Source: Polynucleobacter sp. (GTDB taxonomy: Bacteria > Pseudomonadota > Gammaproteobacteria > Burkholderiales > Burkholderiaceae). From it: DNA of 64,000 nucleotides. The position numbers were made by a program, and so were the translations under genes. The DNA lies in assembly GCA_024642065.1 (NCBI GenBank), contig JAHEBW010000004.1, forward strand, positions 32,508 to 96,507, read 5' to 3'. Below, piece after piece: positions 47,904 to 58,310 of this stretch. Position 1 is the first letter of the stretch. Every line of letters starts with the position of its first letter. The notes beneath the pieces are model-generated. The model had not been told where the DNA came from. It saw only the letters and a list, made by a program, of their open reading frames with translations, and searched no databases.

Positions 47904-48692
47904 ATGAAACTATCAAATATTGCACTTTCTCTAGCCCTTTCAGCGGCTCTTGTTGGTCCAGCAATTGCGCAAAATGCAGCGGTTGTAAATGGCAAATCTA
48001 TTCCTAAAGCCAAGCTAGACAAAATGCTAGAAAGCACTGGTCAAGCCAATAATCCAGAAATTCGTGAGCGCGCTCGCGATATGTTGATTACCCGTGAATT
48101 AATCAATCAAGAAGCTCTCAATCGTGGCGTGATTGCTAATCCAGCAATTCAAGACCAATTGGAAGAAGCTCGTTTAAACATCCTAGTCGGCGCTGTATTT
48201 GACGACTACATCAAACGTGACGGCGTGACTGAAGCTGAACTAAAGGCAGCTTACGATCAAGTCAAAGGCCAATTTGAAGGCAAAGAATACAAAGTACGTC
48301 ATATTTTGGTTGAAAAAGAAGCTGATGCCAAAGCTATCATTACCAAGCTCAAGGCTGGCGAAAAGTTTGAAGAATTGGCCAAGGCATCATCTAAGGATCC
48401 AGGTTCAGCAGTAAAAGGTGGTGACTTGGACTGGATGAGCCCTCAATCATTAGTGCCAGAGTTCTCAAAAGCCATGGTAGCCCTTAGCAAAGGTCAATTG
48501 ACTGAGAAGCCAGTTAAAACTCAATATGGTTTCCATGTGATCCGTGTTGATGATGTTCGTGAATCTAAAGCGCCAACTCTGACAGAGCTGAAGCCTCAAT
48601 TGATTGAGATGATGAATCAAGATCAAAACTGGCAGCGCGGTAAGTTCAATGAAATGATTACAAAACTAAAAGCTAAGGCTAGAGTTAAGTAA
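47904..48692 (+). CDS. Periplasmic parvulin-type peptidyl-prolyl isomerase
   Basis: 262 aa with signal peptide (about 1-22, cleavage near AIA). A SurA-like N-terminal helical part follows (about 30-125), then a PpiC-type rotamase domain (about 128-220) with KVRHILVEKEADAKAIITKLK, SKDPGSAVKGGDLDWM and TQYGFHVIRVDD. Probably assists folding of exported proteins. Last gene of the yciB-bolA run, with a strong terminator after it. Confidence 0.92.
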   Translation: MKLSNIALSLALSAALVGPAIAQNAAVVNGKSIPKAKLDKMLESTGQANNPEIRERARDMLITRELINQEALNRGVIANPAIQDQLEEARLNILVGAVFDDYIKRDGVTEAELKAAYDQVKGQFEGKEYKVRHILVEKEADAKAIITKLKAGEKFEELAKASSKDPGSAVKGGDLDWMSPQSLVPEFSKAMVALSKGQLTEKPVKTQYGFHVIRVDDVRESKAPTLTELKPQLIEMMNQDQNWQRGKFNEMITKLKAKARVK

Positions 48693-48731
48693 TAGAAAAG
48701 ATCTGATGCTGCTCTTAGCAAGCTGAAATGT

Positions 48732-48759
48732 AAAAACCCACCGTGAGGTGGGTTTTTTA
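48732..48759 (+). terminator. Intrinsic terminator after the parvulin gene
   Basis: AACCCACC/GGTGGGTT (48735-48742, 48747-48754) with a 4-nt loop, A-rich before and TTTT after. Classic form; it can also serve the convergent bactofilin operon. Confidence 0.9.
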
Positions 48760-48788
48760 TTGGAGCTAAAGTGATCAAAAGGAAATGA

Positions 48789-49220
48789 TTAGTTCACCTT
48801 TTTTAAGTCACCCTTCACAATACCGCCACGTTGAATCGTGATCGATGAGTAAGTGATATTACCGTCAACAATAGATCTTCCACCAACGATAATGTCTGAA
48901 CAATTCACATTACCGGCCAATTTGCCTTTAACGTTAATTGTTTTAGCTGTAATCGTTCCTGACACAGATCCTGTCACACCAACGATTAAGTTATCAACAG
49001 TCACTTGACCAACAATAGAGCCGTCCACTGTTAAAGAACCATTCGATTTGATATCACCGTTGAATTCAAAGCCTTCACTGATCATTGATGGCTTTAGATG
49101 TCTAACTGGTGAAGCACTTTGCTCAACATCATCAGAATCATCAACCTCAACAATTTCTTCATTCACAAAATCTTCATTTTGAGAATTTTGATCATCATCA
49201 CTTCTTCTACTAAACATCAT
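48789..49220 (-). CDS. Bactofilin family protein, fourth of four tandem
   Basis: 143 aa. An acidic N-terminal tail (about 1-45, rich in Asp/Glu/Asn/Ser) precedes the bactofilin beta-helix (about 50-140) made of short repeats such as NGSLTVDGSIVGQVTVDNLIVG and KGKLAGNVNCSDIIVG. Bactofilins polymerise without nucleotide into filaments that organise envelope growth. It lies 9 nt downstream of another bactofilin gene. Its acidic tail distinguishes it from the basic-tailed upstream members. Confidence 0.85.
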   Translation of the reverse strand: MMFSRRSDDDQNSQNEDFVNEEIVEVDDSDDVEQSASPVRHLKPSMISEGFEFNGDIKSNGSLTVDGSIVGQVTVDNLIVGVTGSVSGTITAKTINVKGKLAGNVNCSDIIVGGRSIVDGNITYSSITIQRGGIVKGDLKKVN

Positions 49221-49229
49221 TCACCTCAA

Positions 49230-49580
49230 TTAGTAGCTGCTGCCTGATGGCGCATCAGTTTTAACCATAGTGCCTTGAATGTCACCACCCTTTTCAATTT
49301 CCAACTCAACATAAGTGATATTTCCACTTACTTTGCCAGTTGAACGAATAAGTAGTGATTTTTTAGAAATAACTTCTTGGTGGATCTCGCCGCGAACATC
49401 AATGATGTCTGCTGAAACTTTACCTTTTACAACGCCTGTGGCGCCAATAAGAATTTCTCTTGCTGATAGCTCACCATCAACAGTTCCAGAAATGAAAGCA
49501 ATGTCAGGTACTGTGAAATTGCCGGATAGGGTTACGCCTTCACCGATGGTTAAACAGCCGTTTTGATTCTGATCAGACAT
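49230..49580 (-). CDS. Bactofilin family protein, third of four tandem
   Basis: 116 aa with almost no tails: the beta-helix runs from CLTIGEGVTLSGNFTVPDIAFISGTVDGELSA to the end. The short, core-only form suggests it copolymerises with or caps its neighbours. It begins 15 nt after the preceding bactofilin gene, so the four genes probably form one operon or two short ones. Confidence 0.85.
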   Translation of the reverse strand: MSDQNQNGCLTIGEGVTLSGNFTVPDIAFISGTVDGELSAREILIGATGVVKGKVSADIIDVRGEIHQEVISKKSLLIRSTGKVSGNITYVELEIEKGGDIQGTMVKTDAPSGSSY

Positions 49581-49595
49581 AAGAACTCCAGTTAA

Positions 49596-50021
49596 TTAAG
49601 ATTTTTTAGAGGGATTAGATGTTTCGCTTGATGATTTTTTAGGTACTTTTTTAACCATTAAACCAACAATTTCAGCGCCAGGTTCAATACCTAACTCTGC
49701 ATAACTGACATCGCCATTAACAACAGCCTTGGCATGGAGCTCAACGCGTTCAGTTCCATAAACGTTGCCTTCGACGTAACCGCCAATCAATATACGATAG
49801 GCACTAATGTCGCCGTAGACCTTAGCAGTTTCACCTAAAGCGATGGTGATGTTCTTTTTTCCAGGTGGCGTTTCGACGTTACCGTGAACGATGCCATCAA
49901 TGCGAATACTTTTATTTGCGACAACACGACCGTGAATTTCTGAGCCTGGCCCCAACATAGAATCAAAAGATTCCATGCTTGGCATCAATAAACCAGTTTT
50001 CTTTTTACGACCAAAAATCAC
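49596..50021 (-). CDS. Bactofilin family protein, second of four tandem
   Basis: 141 aa. It opens with the basic MIFGRKKKTGLL, a possible membrane-targeting tail, and a bactofilin core with GSEIHGRVVANKSIRIDGIVHGNVE, close to the first member. The C-terminus is Lys/Ser-rich (KKVPKKSSSETSNPSKKS). Separated by 151 bp from the upstream bactofilin gene; that gap may hold a promoter. Confidence 0.87.
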   Translation of the reverse strand: MIFGRKKKTGLLMPSMESFDSMLGPGSEIHGRVVANKSIRIDGIVHGNVETPPGKKNITIALGETAKVYGDISAYRILIGGYVEGNVYGTERVELHAKAVVNGDVSYAELGIEPGAEIVGLMVKKVPKKSSSETSNPSKKS

Positions 50022-50141
50022 GCAAGTGTCCCATTTAGTGCAGCAGATATGTCATTCGATGAAATAACTGCTTGATTGATATGAACCTTTTATGTTCATG
50101 TTGCTACTTTACTATCTATGACAGTAAAGGTACTTATAGCA

Positions 50142-50147
50142 ATTATA
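50142..50147 (-). promoter_or_regulatory. Candidate -10 element for bactofilin genes two to four
   Basis: A perfect TATAAT on the minus strand in the 151-bp gap. No good -35 is found 16-18 nt upstream, so support is weak. Confidence 0.3.
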
Positions 50148-50172
50148 CGCATAAATACCCACTTAATTAGCC

Positions 50173-50634
50173 TTAGAGCGAACCGGTTAGGCTATCTGTA
50201 GTGTTGTTATTGGGTGAAAGCTCCACTAGAGAGACATTTTTAGCGCTACGTATTTGGCCACCCTTTTTTAGCAACTCGCCATAGATCTCAGCGTCATGCT
50301 CAATACCCATCACACCATAATGAATATCGCCTCTGACCCAGGAAGTTTCGAATAGATCGCAACGCTCAGCAGCATAAATATTGCCATCGATCTTGCCATT
50401 GACCAATACTCTATGAGCATGAAGGTCGCCTTTAATGAAACCTTCATGACCGATATGAACAGTGACCCCTGGTGCAATGGAAGCCTCCACTGAGCCATGA
50501 ATTTCGCCATCAATCCTGACGCCATGGTTGACAACTAGACGGCCATAGATCTGGGTGCTTGCCCCAATAAGACTTTCGAATGATTCATTAGGGATCTCCT
50601 GAATCATCTTTTTATTTTTATTAAAGAATCCCAC
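50173..50634 (-). CDS. Bactofilin family protein, first of four tandem
   Basis: 153 aa from the GTG at 50634, chosen over a longer frame because AGGAG lies 7 nt upstream. The resulting start MGFFNKNKKMIQE parallels the MIFGRKKK tail of the next gene. The core includes GASTQIYGRLVVNHGVRIDGEIHGSVE, then further beta-helix rungs (HIGHEGFIKGDLHAHRVLVNGKIDGNIYA). First bactofilin in the operon direction. Confidence 0.86.
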   Translation of the reverse strand: MGFFNKNKKMIQEIPNESFESLIGASTQIYGRLVVNHGVRIDGEIHGSVEASIAPGVTVHIGHEGFIKGDLHAHRVLVNGKIDGNIYAAERCDLFETSWVRGDIHYGVMGIEHDAEIYGELLKKGGQIRSAKNVSLVELSPNNNTTDSLTGSL

Positions 50635-50773
50635 GAATTCTCCTCGATACCAAATAAAACTGGTTCCTGAGAATGTATGCCCTATCAAGCTTTAGAACAA
50701 TTAGCCATGGAGATTGTTAGCAAGGGATTACCATTAGAAAAATGCTTATTTCAATGAAATACTGATACTTAAA

Positions 50774-51604
50774 TTAAGATTTTTTCTTAATTTCAGAGAC
50801 TATGGCTGATGTGTCGGCCATTGCTTGACCGCTCAACTTCATGGCCTCCGCAAACTTTTGTGAAACCAAGGCTCTTAGTTCGTCAATTTGAGCTAGAGCG
50901 TAGTCAGGAGAAGGGAAAATTGCCGGCATATCCAAGATGCGACCTTGGCTAAGTAGTAAATCTTCAGCAATTTGTAATGACCAGGCCATGTTATTAATGA
51001 GTGTGGCTAGAAGATAAACAAGACTAGTCCAATAAACTACTTGGGAAGTCACGATAATATATTGATCACCAATAGCAGCTAGTGCACCAAGTGTTAATAC
51101 GGCCATGAATAAACCTTGAATCCATAGAACACCACTAATTAAATAGATGTATTTACTTCGAGTCTGTTTAGCCTGTACACCAGCGAACCAGGCACTATAT
51201 ATAAGCGTTGCTGAAATAGGGGCCAAAAGGATAGCTTCCAAACTACCTAGAGGTGCATTAAACATACGGCTGAAATAGAATAAAGTTCCAGTGACACCTA
51301 CTCCGCCTAGGCAAATAAGTGAAGCTTTCTTAGGTAATGCATAACCAGCCCAGATTCCAAGTGAACTCAACACTATTAAGCTACCTAATAGAACAGATAC
51401 AGGCCCTATAACCCATGATTGAGGCAATGGCTCAGCGACTTGGCTCAAGGTTACGATGTAACCACAGCCCATTAATAAGGTTCCTAGGCTCCATAGCAGT
51501 ACAGGCCTACCCTTTTTAATCAATAGAATCAATTGTGTAGCAGAAAACCCAATGGCAATTAAGCCAGTTAAGTAGATTGTTGTAACGTTATCTAGAGGTA
51601 ACAT
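50774..51604 (-). CDS. Multi-pass membrane protein upstream of the bactofilins
   Basis: 276 aa, no family recognised. Seven or eight hydrophobic helices fill residues 1-215, followed by a cytoplasmic-looking tail (about 218-276) with PDYALAQIDELRALVSQKFAEAMKLSG, likely helical. The layout resembles the sensor half of histidine kinases such as the one at 58311-59750, but no kinase domain is present. It lies 139 bp upstream of the bactofilin genes on the same strand, which makes a link to that cytoskeleton possible but unproven. Confidence 0.6.
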   Translation of the reverse strand: MLPLDNVTTIYLTGLIAIGFSATQLILLIKKGRPVLLWSLGTLLMGCGYIVTLSQVAEPLPQSWVIGPVSVLLGSLIVLSSLGIWAGYALPKKASLICLGGVGVTGTLFYFSRMFNAPLGSLEAILLAPISATLIYSAWFAGVQAKQTRSKYIYLISGVLWIQGLFMAVLTLGALAAIGDQYIIVTSQVVYWTSLVYLLATLINNMAWSLQIAEDLLLSQGRILDMPAIFPSPDYALAQIDELRALVSQKFAEAMKLSGQAMADTSAIVSEIKKKS

Positions 51605-51787
51605 GGTTAACCTTAACCTTCAGTTGTTTTAAGAAGTAGCGAATTTTCCTTAATTACCTTAATTGGTAAATAACATTTCTATATCCACTCTCCTTTCCTC
51701 TTATCTTTTAACCCAAATGCAATATTTTGCAGAATAGGTAAATTTAACGTAATGTTTGCCAAAACGAATTTATAAGTGGCTGAATAA

Positions 51788-51812
51788 CAAAAAAACCATC
51801 GCAAGGATGGCT
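51788..51812 (-). terminator. Terminator after the spermidine-synthase-like gene
   Basis: On the minus strand, GCCATC and GATGGT pair around CTTGC and run into seven T's. It lies about 30 nt past the methyltransferase stop. Confidence 0.75.
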
Positions 51813-51842
51813 TTGAATGTGGTGAAGGATGCTTTGGAAGCG

Positions 51843-52712
51843 CTAGATCGACAAGTAACTCTCCTGTCTTGCGTTCTCTGATCGTAAACCTGGGACCCAA
51901 GTCTTGGTCGGTAAGCCATACTTCCTCTCAAGATAGTATGCTCTACCCTTCACATCTTTCCAGTCGACCTCCAATGATGGGCCCTTGAATGCGATGACCA
52001 CCACATTACAGTCATGTACTTGCTGGAACACCATCACTCGGTTATTAAAGGCATCACAGATATTCTTAATATTGGTTTTAAAGCTCTTATGATTACCAAA
52101 TAGATTAACTGTCATAACGCCCGGTGATTTTAAGCTGTCATAACAACCCTGGTAAAAATCAGCCGAACTTAATACGGGCCCTCTGGCAGTTGCATCATAT
52201 AAATCTACCTGGAGTAAATCGATGGATTCGCGTTGATTCTTATGGGTGACATATTTAAGAGCATCGGCCTCTAATAAAGATAAGTTCCTATTAGGGGCAG
52301 GTAAATTAAACATTACTCGGGCAGCCACGATCACTGCAGGATTTAAATCTACAGCAGTGACTTTGGCTTTGGGGAAATGCTTATGGGCAAACTTAGTTAA
52401 TGCCCCCGTTCCCAAACCCAATTGAGCCATATGGAATGGTTTTGATGATTTAGGCTGATTTAGGCGCTTGTCATTAGGATCTAGAAATAATAGCCCTGCC
52501 ATCATTTGCTGGGCATATTCGAGTTCAATAAAGTCGGGTTGATCAATACGCATTGCGCCCTGCACCCACCAGGTCCCGAAATGTAAAAAGCGAACGCCAT
52601 GCTCTTCAGAAAAAGTAACAGGCGCAAATTGCGGCTTACTATCTTTTGTAATTTTTTTCTTCATTGGTTTACTTAACTTAACTTGAGCGCTTGATTTTTT
52701 TGTCTTAGCCAT
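51843..52712 (-). CDS. Spermidine-synthase-like methyltransferase-fold protein
   Basis: 289 aa from the ATG at 52712 (GGAGG 6 nt upstream); the longer frame to 52778 would run through the purL terminator. A Lys-rich N-terminus precedes a Rossmann fold with AQLGLGTGALTKFAHKHFP (nucleotide-binding) and VTAVDLNPAVI, then LLQVDLYDATARGPVL. It resembles PNKD-like spermidine synthase family members, which are often not true aminopropyltransferases, and speE/speD partners are absent. Exact substrate unknown. Confidence 0.72.
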   Translation of the reverse strand: MAKTKKSSAQVKLSKPMKKKITKDSKPQFAPVTFSEEHGVRFLHFGTWWVQGAMRIDQPDFIELEYAQQMMAGLLFLDPNDKRLNQPKSSKPFHMAQLGLGTGALTKFAHKHFPKAKVTAVDLNPAVIVAARVMFNLPAPNRNLSLLEADALKYVTHKNQRESIDLLQVDLYDATARGPVLSSADFYQGCYDSLKSPGVMTVNLFGNHKSFKTNIKNICDAFNNRVMVFQQVHDCNVVVIAFKGPSLEVDWKDVKGRAYYLERKYGLPTKTWVPGLRSENARQESYLSI

Positions 52713-52723
52713 AGCGGCCTCCG

Positions 52724-52759
52724 ATAAAAGAATGAGGCTCAACGCTTGTTGAGCCTCAT
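52724..52759 (-). terminator. Terminator after purL
   Basis: Perfect 12-bp inverted repeat ATGAGGCTCAAC/GTTGAGCCTCAT (52732-52743, 52748-52759) with a 4-nt loop, followed on the minus strand by TTCTTTTATC. It separates purL from the next gene, whose ribosome-binding site starts just after it. Confidence 0.88.
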
Positions 52760-52793
52760 GAGGTAGATCCTGCATCAATGAGAAGGCGTAGAC

Positions 52794-55700
52794 TTATTTA
52801 GTCCAAGCCCTAGCGTTACGGAACATACGCATCCATGGGCTTGCGCCATCCTGGATGTCATGCCACTGTTTTGGTGCCCAACTCATCTGCGCCGTCCTGA
52901 AAACACGCTCAGGATGCGGCATTAAGACTGTGAAACGACCATCCGGGGTGGTTAAACCAGTAATGCCGTCTGGTGAACCATTCGGGTTCAAAGGATATGT
53001 CTGGGTTGGCTGACCTTGGTTATCAACAAATCTTAACGCTACCAAGCCTTTGGCTTCAGTTTGAGCTTGATTGCCCTGCTGGCTGAAGTTGGCGAAACCT
53101 TCTCCGTGAGCCACAGCAATCGGCAACTGACTACCAGCCATACCTTGCAAGAAGATAGATGGTGATTTTGTTACTTCAACCATGACCAAACGCGCTTCGT
53201 ATTGCTCAGATTGGTTACGCGTGAACTTCGACCATGTGTCAGCACCTGGAATGATGCTGGCCAAGTTAGACATCATCTGGCAACCATTACAGATACCTAA
53301 GCCGAAAGTGTCTTGGCGGTTAAAGTAAGTTTGGAACTGGTCTTTGATCTCAGTATTAAAGAGAATAGATTTAGCCCAACCTTCACCGGCGCCTAAAACG
53401 TCACCATAACTAAAACCACCGCAAGCTACTAAGCCTTGGAAGTCTTTTAGATTGACTCGACCTGAGATGAGATCACTCATATGAACGTCATAGCTAGAGA
53501 AACCAGCCCAATCCATGGCGTAGGCCATCTCTAGATGAGAGTTCACGCCCTGCTCTCTTAGGATCGCCACTTTAGGTTTGATACCTTTAGCGATATAAGG
53601 AGCTGCAACATCTTCGCTTGGATCGAATGTGAGTTTTGGCTGCATACCTACATCAGCCAAGTTATCCACGAGCTCATTTTCACTATCAGCGCAAGCTGGG
53701 TTATCACGCAAGCGGGCAATCTGCCAGCTCGTGCTTTGCCACAACTTTTGTAAGACATGACGTGGCACATCCAGGATCTTCTTCGCATCACGCCAAACTT
53801 CAACTTGACCATTGGTATTAGGCTTAGCGACAAGGTGAGTGCAGCCGTAGAGCTGATACTCTTTAAGAATTGCTAAAACAGCATCACGATCAGCACGTTT
53901 CACTTGGATCAAAGCACCCAACTCTTCATTGAAGAGCGCTCTTAAAGTTAAATCGTTTCTTCTACCGGAAACTTGTTGAGCCCAGTTCTTAGCATCACCA
54001 AAATCTGATTCATGGTCTTTATCTAAGACCAACATATCAACATTCAGTGAAACACCTACATGAGAGGTAAAGGCCATCTCTGCCGCTGCAGCAAATAAAC
54101 CACCATCAGAGCGGTCGTGATAAGCGAGCAAGAAACCTTGGCGGCGCATCTTGATAATCGCAGCAGCCAAGTTCTTTAAGTCTTGTGGATCATCGAGGTC
54201 TGGTGTTGATTGACCGGCTTGGTCAATCACTTGCGCCAAGATGCTACCTGCCATACGGCTCTTAGATCTACCAAGATCAATTAAAAGAATTTCTGTATCA
54301 AGCGCCTGGCCTGCTTCATCTTTTACCTGAAGCAATGGTGTGGTCGTTTGACGAGTATCAGCAACAGGTGCAAAAGCAGAAATAATCAATGACACCGGTG
54401 ATGTGACTGCTTTCTTTTCTTGCGTCTGATCATCTGACCACTGCGTGCGCATCGATAAAGAGTCTTTACCAACAGGGATTGAAATACCTAAAGCTGGGCA
54501 TAACTCCATACCCACTGCTTTAACAGAATCAAATAGTTTGGCATCTTCACCTGGGTTACCGCAGGCAGCCATCCAGTTAGCAGATAACTTGATATCTTCA
54601 ATTTTGTCGATATCAGCAGAAAGAATATTAGTGATTGATTCAGCAACAGCCATACGTGCAGCAGCTGGTGCATTCATCACAGCCAATGGCGTTCTCTCAC
54701 CCATTGACATCGCTTCACCACGATAGCCTTTGTAATCCATCAAAGTCACAGCAGCATCCGCCACAGGCACTTGCCAAGGACCAACAAACTGATCGCGAGC
54801 ATTTAAGCCACCCACTGTTCGGTCACCAATGGTGATTAAGAATGATTTGCTAGCAACTGTTGGATGTTGCAAGACAAGACTTGCTGCGATATCCAATTGC
54901 ACATCGGTCAAATCAACTTCAGGCAATTGCTTTTCAAGGCGCTTGACATCACGATGCATGCGAGGTGGCTTACCTAAAAGCACTTCCATTGGCATATCAA
55001 TCGGTAAACGTTCGTCTTTGCCTTCAGCTTCTTTGGTATCGACCAAGAAAAGTTGGCGTTCAGCCGTTGTTTCACCAACAACAGCAATAGGGCAACGCTC
55101 ACGCTCACACATGGCTTGCAAGATAGGTAGACTTTCTTTAGCAATGGCTAATACATAACGCTCTTGAGATTCGTTACACCAAATCTCTGCAGGGCTCATG
55201 CCGCTTTCTTCTAATGGCACTTTGCGCATATCAAAGATCGCACCTAAGCCAGCACCATCAGCCAATTCTGGGAAAGCATTGGATAAACCACCTGCACCTA
55301 CGTCATGGATCGAAACAATCGGGTTCTTGTCACCTAAAGCACGACAAGCATTAATGACTTCTTGAGCACGACGTTCAATTTCTGGGTTACCACGTTGGAC
55401 AGAATCAAAATCTAGATCAGCTGTGTTAGCACCTGTGGCCATGGAGCTAGCAGCACCACCACCCATACCAATACGCATACCAGGACCGCCCAACTGAACC
55501 AATAGGTTGCCTGCTTTAATTTCTTTTTTGTGAGTATGGCCATCATCAATCGCACCAATACCACCCGCAATCATGATGGGCTTGTGATAACCACGACGCT
55601 CACCATCAATCGTTTGCTCAAATACTCGGAAGTAACCACCTAAGTTAGGTCGGCCGAATTCATTATTGAACGCAGCACCACCCAAAGGACCTTCAATCAT

Positions 55701-56828
55701 GATCTGCAATGGCGAAGCAATACGCTCTGGCTTGCCATAAGGCTGTTGATCCCAAGGTAGCTGACTACCTGGTAAGTTCAAATTAGATACTGAGAAACCA
55801 CATAAACCTGCTTTAGGTTTACCGCCAATACCAGTGGCGCCTTCATCACGAATCTCACCACCAGAACCAGTAGATGCGCCAGGATATGGGGCAATCGCTG
55901 TCGGGTGATTATGTGTTTCTACTTTCATCAAAGTATGTGTCAATCTTGTTTTCTTCACATACTCTTGCTGTTCATTGGGGGCCCATACTTCAGCCTCACA
56001 ACCCGCCATGATGGCTGAGTTATCTGAGTAAGCCACGATGGTGCCGTTTGGTTGCAATTGATGCGTGTTACGAATCATCGCAAACAAGGATTTATCTTGC
56101 TCTAAACCATCAATGGTCCAAGTGGCATTAAAGATCTTATGACGGCAATGCTCACTATTGGCTTGCGCAAACATCATGAGTTCAACATCGCTTGGATTAC
56201 GGTTTAGCTTTTTAAAGTTCTCTACCAAGTAATCAACTTCGTCATCTGACAAGGCCAAGCCCATGCTGATATTGGCAGCTTCCAAAGCAGCTTTGCCACC
56301 TTGCAAAATATCAATACGAGAAAAATGCTTATCTGCCAAAGTTTGATAGAGCTCAGATGCTGCATCCACATTCGGCAATGTGATTTCTGTCATGCGATCA
56401 TGAATCGCCGCTAGAACAATTTGTTGCTGGTCTGCATTCAAGGCTTTTTTGCTGGTCCAGTAAACCTGAAGACCGCGCTCAATCCTTAAAACGTCTAAAC
56501 CACAATGATGGGCAATATCAGTTGCTTTACTGGCCCATGGTGAAATCGTCCCCAAACGAGGAGCAACCACTGAATGATCTTGCTTGCCAGCAAATAAACC
56601 CTTGGCTTCCTGAAGGACAAAAGGCTCGCCGTAATTCAGCAAGCCTTTGAGGACTGATAACTGGTCACCAACGATGGGAGCAGCAGACCAAATAAAGTGC
56701 ACAAATTGCGCTTGTATCTGCGTCAGCTCGACACCCTGCTCAACTAAGGAGCTCAACAGGCGCTGTTGACGGAATTGAGAGAGGGCTTGGGCCCCAGGAA
56801 GGCTTAAAAAACGGTGGTTTGCAGGCAT
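52794..56828 (-). CDS. purL: Phosphoribosylformylglycinamidine synthase
   Basis: Fourth step of purine synthesis: FGAR plus glutamine and ATP to FGAM. The 1344-aa single-chain form has an N-terminal linker, duplicated AIRS-type ATPase domains (about 190-1030; [40 protein letters not shown]) and a C-terminal glutaminase with [14 protein letters not shown] (Cys near 1182) and MPHPERVFR. Length is standard for the large PurL of beta- and gammaproteobacteria. Confidence 0.97.
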   Translation of the reverse strand: MPANHRFLSLPGAQALSQFRQQRLLSSLVEQGVELTQIQAQFVHFIWSAAPIVGDQLSVLKGLLNYGEPFVLQEAKGLFAGKQDHSVVAPRLGTISPWASKATDIAHHCGLDVLRIERGLQVYWTSKKALNADQQQIVLAAIHDRMTEITLPNVDAASELYQTLADKHFSRIDILQGGKAALEAANISMGLALSDDEVDYLVENFKKLNRNPSDVELMMFAQANSEHCRHKIFNATWTIDGLEQDKSLFAMIRNTHQLQPNGTIVAYSDNSAIMAGCEAEVWAPNEQQEYVKKTRLTHTLMKVETHNHPTAIAPYPGASTGSGGEIRDEGATGIGGKPKAGLCGFSVSNLNLPGSQLPWDQQPYGKPERIASPLQIMIEGPLGGAAFNNEFGRPNLGGYFRVFEQTIDGERRGYHKPIMIAGGIGAIDDGHTHKKEIKAGNLLVQLGGPGMRIGMGGGAASSMATGANTADLDFDSVQRGNPEIERRAQEVINACRALGDKNPIVSIHDVGAGGLSNAFPELADGAGLGAIFDMRKVPLEESGMSPAEIWCNESQERYVLAIAKESLPILQAMCERERCPIAVVGETTAERQLFLVDTKEAEGKDERLPIDMPMEVLLGKPPRMHRDVKRLEKQLPEVDLTDVQLDIAASLVLQHPTVASKSFLITIGDRTVGGLNARDQFVGPWQVPVADAAVTLMDYKGYRGEAMSMGERTPLAVMNAPAAARMAVAESITNILSADIDKIEDIKLSANWMAACGNPGEDAKLFDSVKAVGMELCPALGISIPVGKDSLSMRTQWSDDQTQEKKAVTSPVSLIISAFAPVADTRQTTTPLLQVKDEAGQALDTEILLIDLGRSKSRMAGSILAQVIDQAGQSTPDLDDPQDLKNLAAAIIKMRRQGFLLAYHDRSDGGLFAAAAEMAFTSHVGVSLNVDMLVLDKDHESDFGDAKNWAQQVSGRRNDLTLRALFNEELGALIQVKRADRDAVLAILKEYQLYGCTHLVAKPNTNGQVEVWRDAKKILDVPRHVLQKLWQSTSWQIARLRDNPACADSENELVDNLADVGMQPKLTFDPSEDVAAPYIAKGIKPKVAILREQGVNSHLEMAYAMDWAGFSSYDVHMSDLISGRVNLKDFQGLVACGGFSYGDVLGAGEGWAKSILFNTEIKDQFQTYFNRQDTFGLGICNGCQMMSNLASIIPGADTWSKFTRNQSEQYEARLVMVEVTKSPSIFLQGMAGSQLPIAVAHGEGFANFSQQGNQAQTEAKGLVALRFVDNQGQPTQTYPLNPNGSPDGITGLTTPDGRFTVLMPHPERVFRTAQMSWAPKQWHDIQDGASPWMRMFRNARAWTK

Positions 56829-56923
56829 CCCAAGATTATAAAACGAATGGGATTTCCGCTCTTATTTTTAAGCCCATTTTTGGCAAAAAGGCTGATTTTG
56901 ATGGGTTCTAGGGGGTATCTACT

Positions 56924-57616
56924 TTAGGCTGAAACGATTTTTCCAGCATTAATCACCATTTGACGCTGGCAGCGCTTGGCTAAAGCCATGTCATGGGTAA
57001 CCAAAATGAGCGTTGATCCGGAATCTTGATTTAGGGTAAATAGCAAATCAATCACTTTTTGACCGGTCACTTCATCCAAACTTCCAGTAGGCTCATCAGC
57101 AAAAAGGATGTCTGGCTCAGTTACAAAAGCCCTTGCCAGAGCTACTCGCTGCTGCTCGCCCCCTGAAAGGGTTTTCGGATGGTGATTTAAACGCTCACCC
57201 AATCCGACCTTTTCTAGCCAAACCTGTGCTTTGGATGCCGCTTCATGCCTAGGCATACCCTTGAGCTCAAGAGGTAACTGGACATTTTCTAGAGCACTTA
57301 AGTGGTCAATTAATTGGAAGGATTGAAAAACAAAACCCACGTGACGTGATCTGATTTCAGCACGACCATCTTCAGTAGCAGCAGAAATATTCTGCCCCAT
57401 CAAATGGACCTCGCCACTGCTCGGGGTATCCAAGCCAGCCAATAGTCCTAGCAAAGTACTTTTGCCAGAACCGCTAGTACCCACAATAGCAAGACTTTCA
57501 CCTTCAGATACCGAAAATTGAATATCGTGCAAAATAGTTAAGGGTCCATCTACCGTTTGGACTGTTTTACCAAGATGAGATACTTCAAGTACAGAATTTA
57601 AAGAATGGGTTGGCAT
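56924..57616 (-). CDS. ybbA: ABC transporter ATP-binding protein YbbA-like
   Basis: LolD/MacB-type ATPase of 230 aa from ATG 57616 ([17 protein letters not shown]); a longer start would run past the divergent tesA start. It has Walker [11 protein letters not shown], the signature [15 protein letters not shown], Walker [13 protein letters not shown] and the H-loop THD. It is divergent from tesA, as in E. coli, but its usual permease partner YbbP is not adjacent: purL is next on this strand. Either the permease lies elsewhere or it has been lost. Confidence 0.88.
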   Translation of the reverse strand: MPTHSLNSVLEVSHLGKTVQTVDGPLTILHDIQFSVSEGESLAIVGTSGSGKSTLLGLLAGLDTPSSGEVHLMGQNISAATEDGRAEIRSRHVGFVFQSFQLIDHLSALENVQLPLELKGMPRHEAASKAQVWLEKVGLGERLNHHPKTLSGGEQQRVALARAFVTEPDILFADEPTGSLDEVTGQKVIDLLFTLNQDSGSTLILVTHDMALAKRCQRQMVINAGKIVSA

Positions 57617-57649
57617 TAAATGGTCTTTGGCAGCAGTTTTATCGTCAAT

Positions 57650-58303
57650 ATGGAAGCAAACAAGCGCTTGCGAATCCATCACATGGTAATGGTGTTTGCC
57701 CTTGCTTGCTTGAGTGTTTTATATACAACTAACAGTATGGCTCAAAACAATCCCCATTCGAAGATCCTCATTCTAGGAGATAGTCTTTCAGCGGAATACG
57801 GCCTAGCTAGAGGAACAGGTTGGGTAGCCTTATTAGAGAAGCGCTTAAGTCAACAATACCCCCAATGGCGTGTCATGAATGCCAGCATTAGCGGTGAAAC
57901 AACAGCCGGCGGACAAACCCGTTTGGGTCCCTTACTGAAGAATCAGAAACCACAGATAGTCGTGATTGAATTGGGCGCTAATGACGCATTGCGTGGATTG
58001 CAACTCCCAAATACTGAAAAGAATCTCAAGCAGATGATTCAGCTATCTCAATCCTCAGGCGCTCAAGTACTCCTTGTTGGCATGAGAATCCCACCTAACT
58101 ATGGCATTGAGTACACACAACGCTTTTTTAATTTATTTGGCAAATTAGCAGAATCAGAAAAAGTTAAACATGTGCCATTTTTCTTAGAAAAGGTGGCAGA
58201 CAAGATTGAACTATTTCAAGCGGACCGAATTCATCCCAATGAAAAAGCTCAAAGCATCATGCTAGAGAATGTTTGGGGACAACTAAAGCCCCTGCTCCAA
58301 TAA
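57650..58303 (+). CDS. tesA: Periplasmic SGNH esterase TesA (acyl-CoA thioesterase I/lysophospholipase)
   Basis: 217 aa from ATG 57650 (MEANKRLRIHHMVMVFALACLSVLY), with a signal peptide to about residue 32. Four SGNH blocks are present: ILGDSLSAEYGLA (Ser), ISGETTAGG (Gly), ELGANDALRG (Asn) and DRIHPNEKAQ (Asp/His). The product hydrolyses fatty-acyl esters or thioesters in the periplasm. Divergent from ybbA with a 33-bp gap, and convergent with the histidine kinase gene 8 bp away. Confidence 0.92.
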   Translation: MEANKRLRIHHMVMVFALACLSVLYTTNSMAQNNPHSKILILGDSLSAEYGLARGTGWVALLEKRLSQQYPQWRVMNASISGETTAGGQTRLGPLLKNQKPQIVVIELGANDALRGLQLPNTEKNLKQMIQLSQSSGAQVLLVGMRIPPNYGIEYTQRFFNLFGKLAESEKVKHVPFFLEKVADKIELFQADRIHPNEKAQSIMLENVWGQLKPLLQ

Positions 58304-58310
58304 ACTGAGC

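Noticed and set aside
51679..51900. Minus-strand reading frame of 73 codons between the membrane protein and the methyltransferase gene
   Set aside because: It overlaps the methyltransferase 3' end and its terminator, has no ribosome-binding site and no protein-like pattern.
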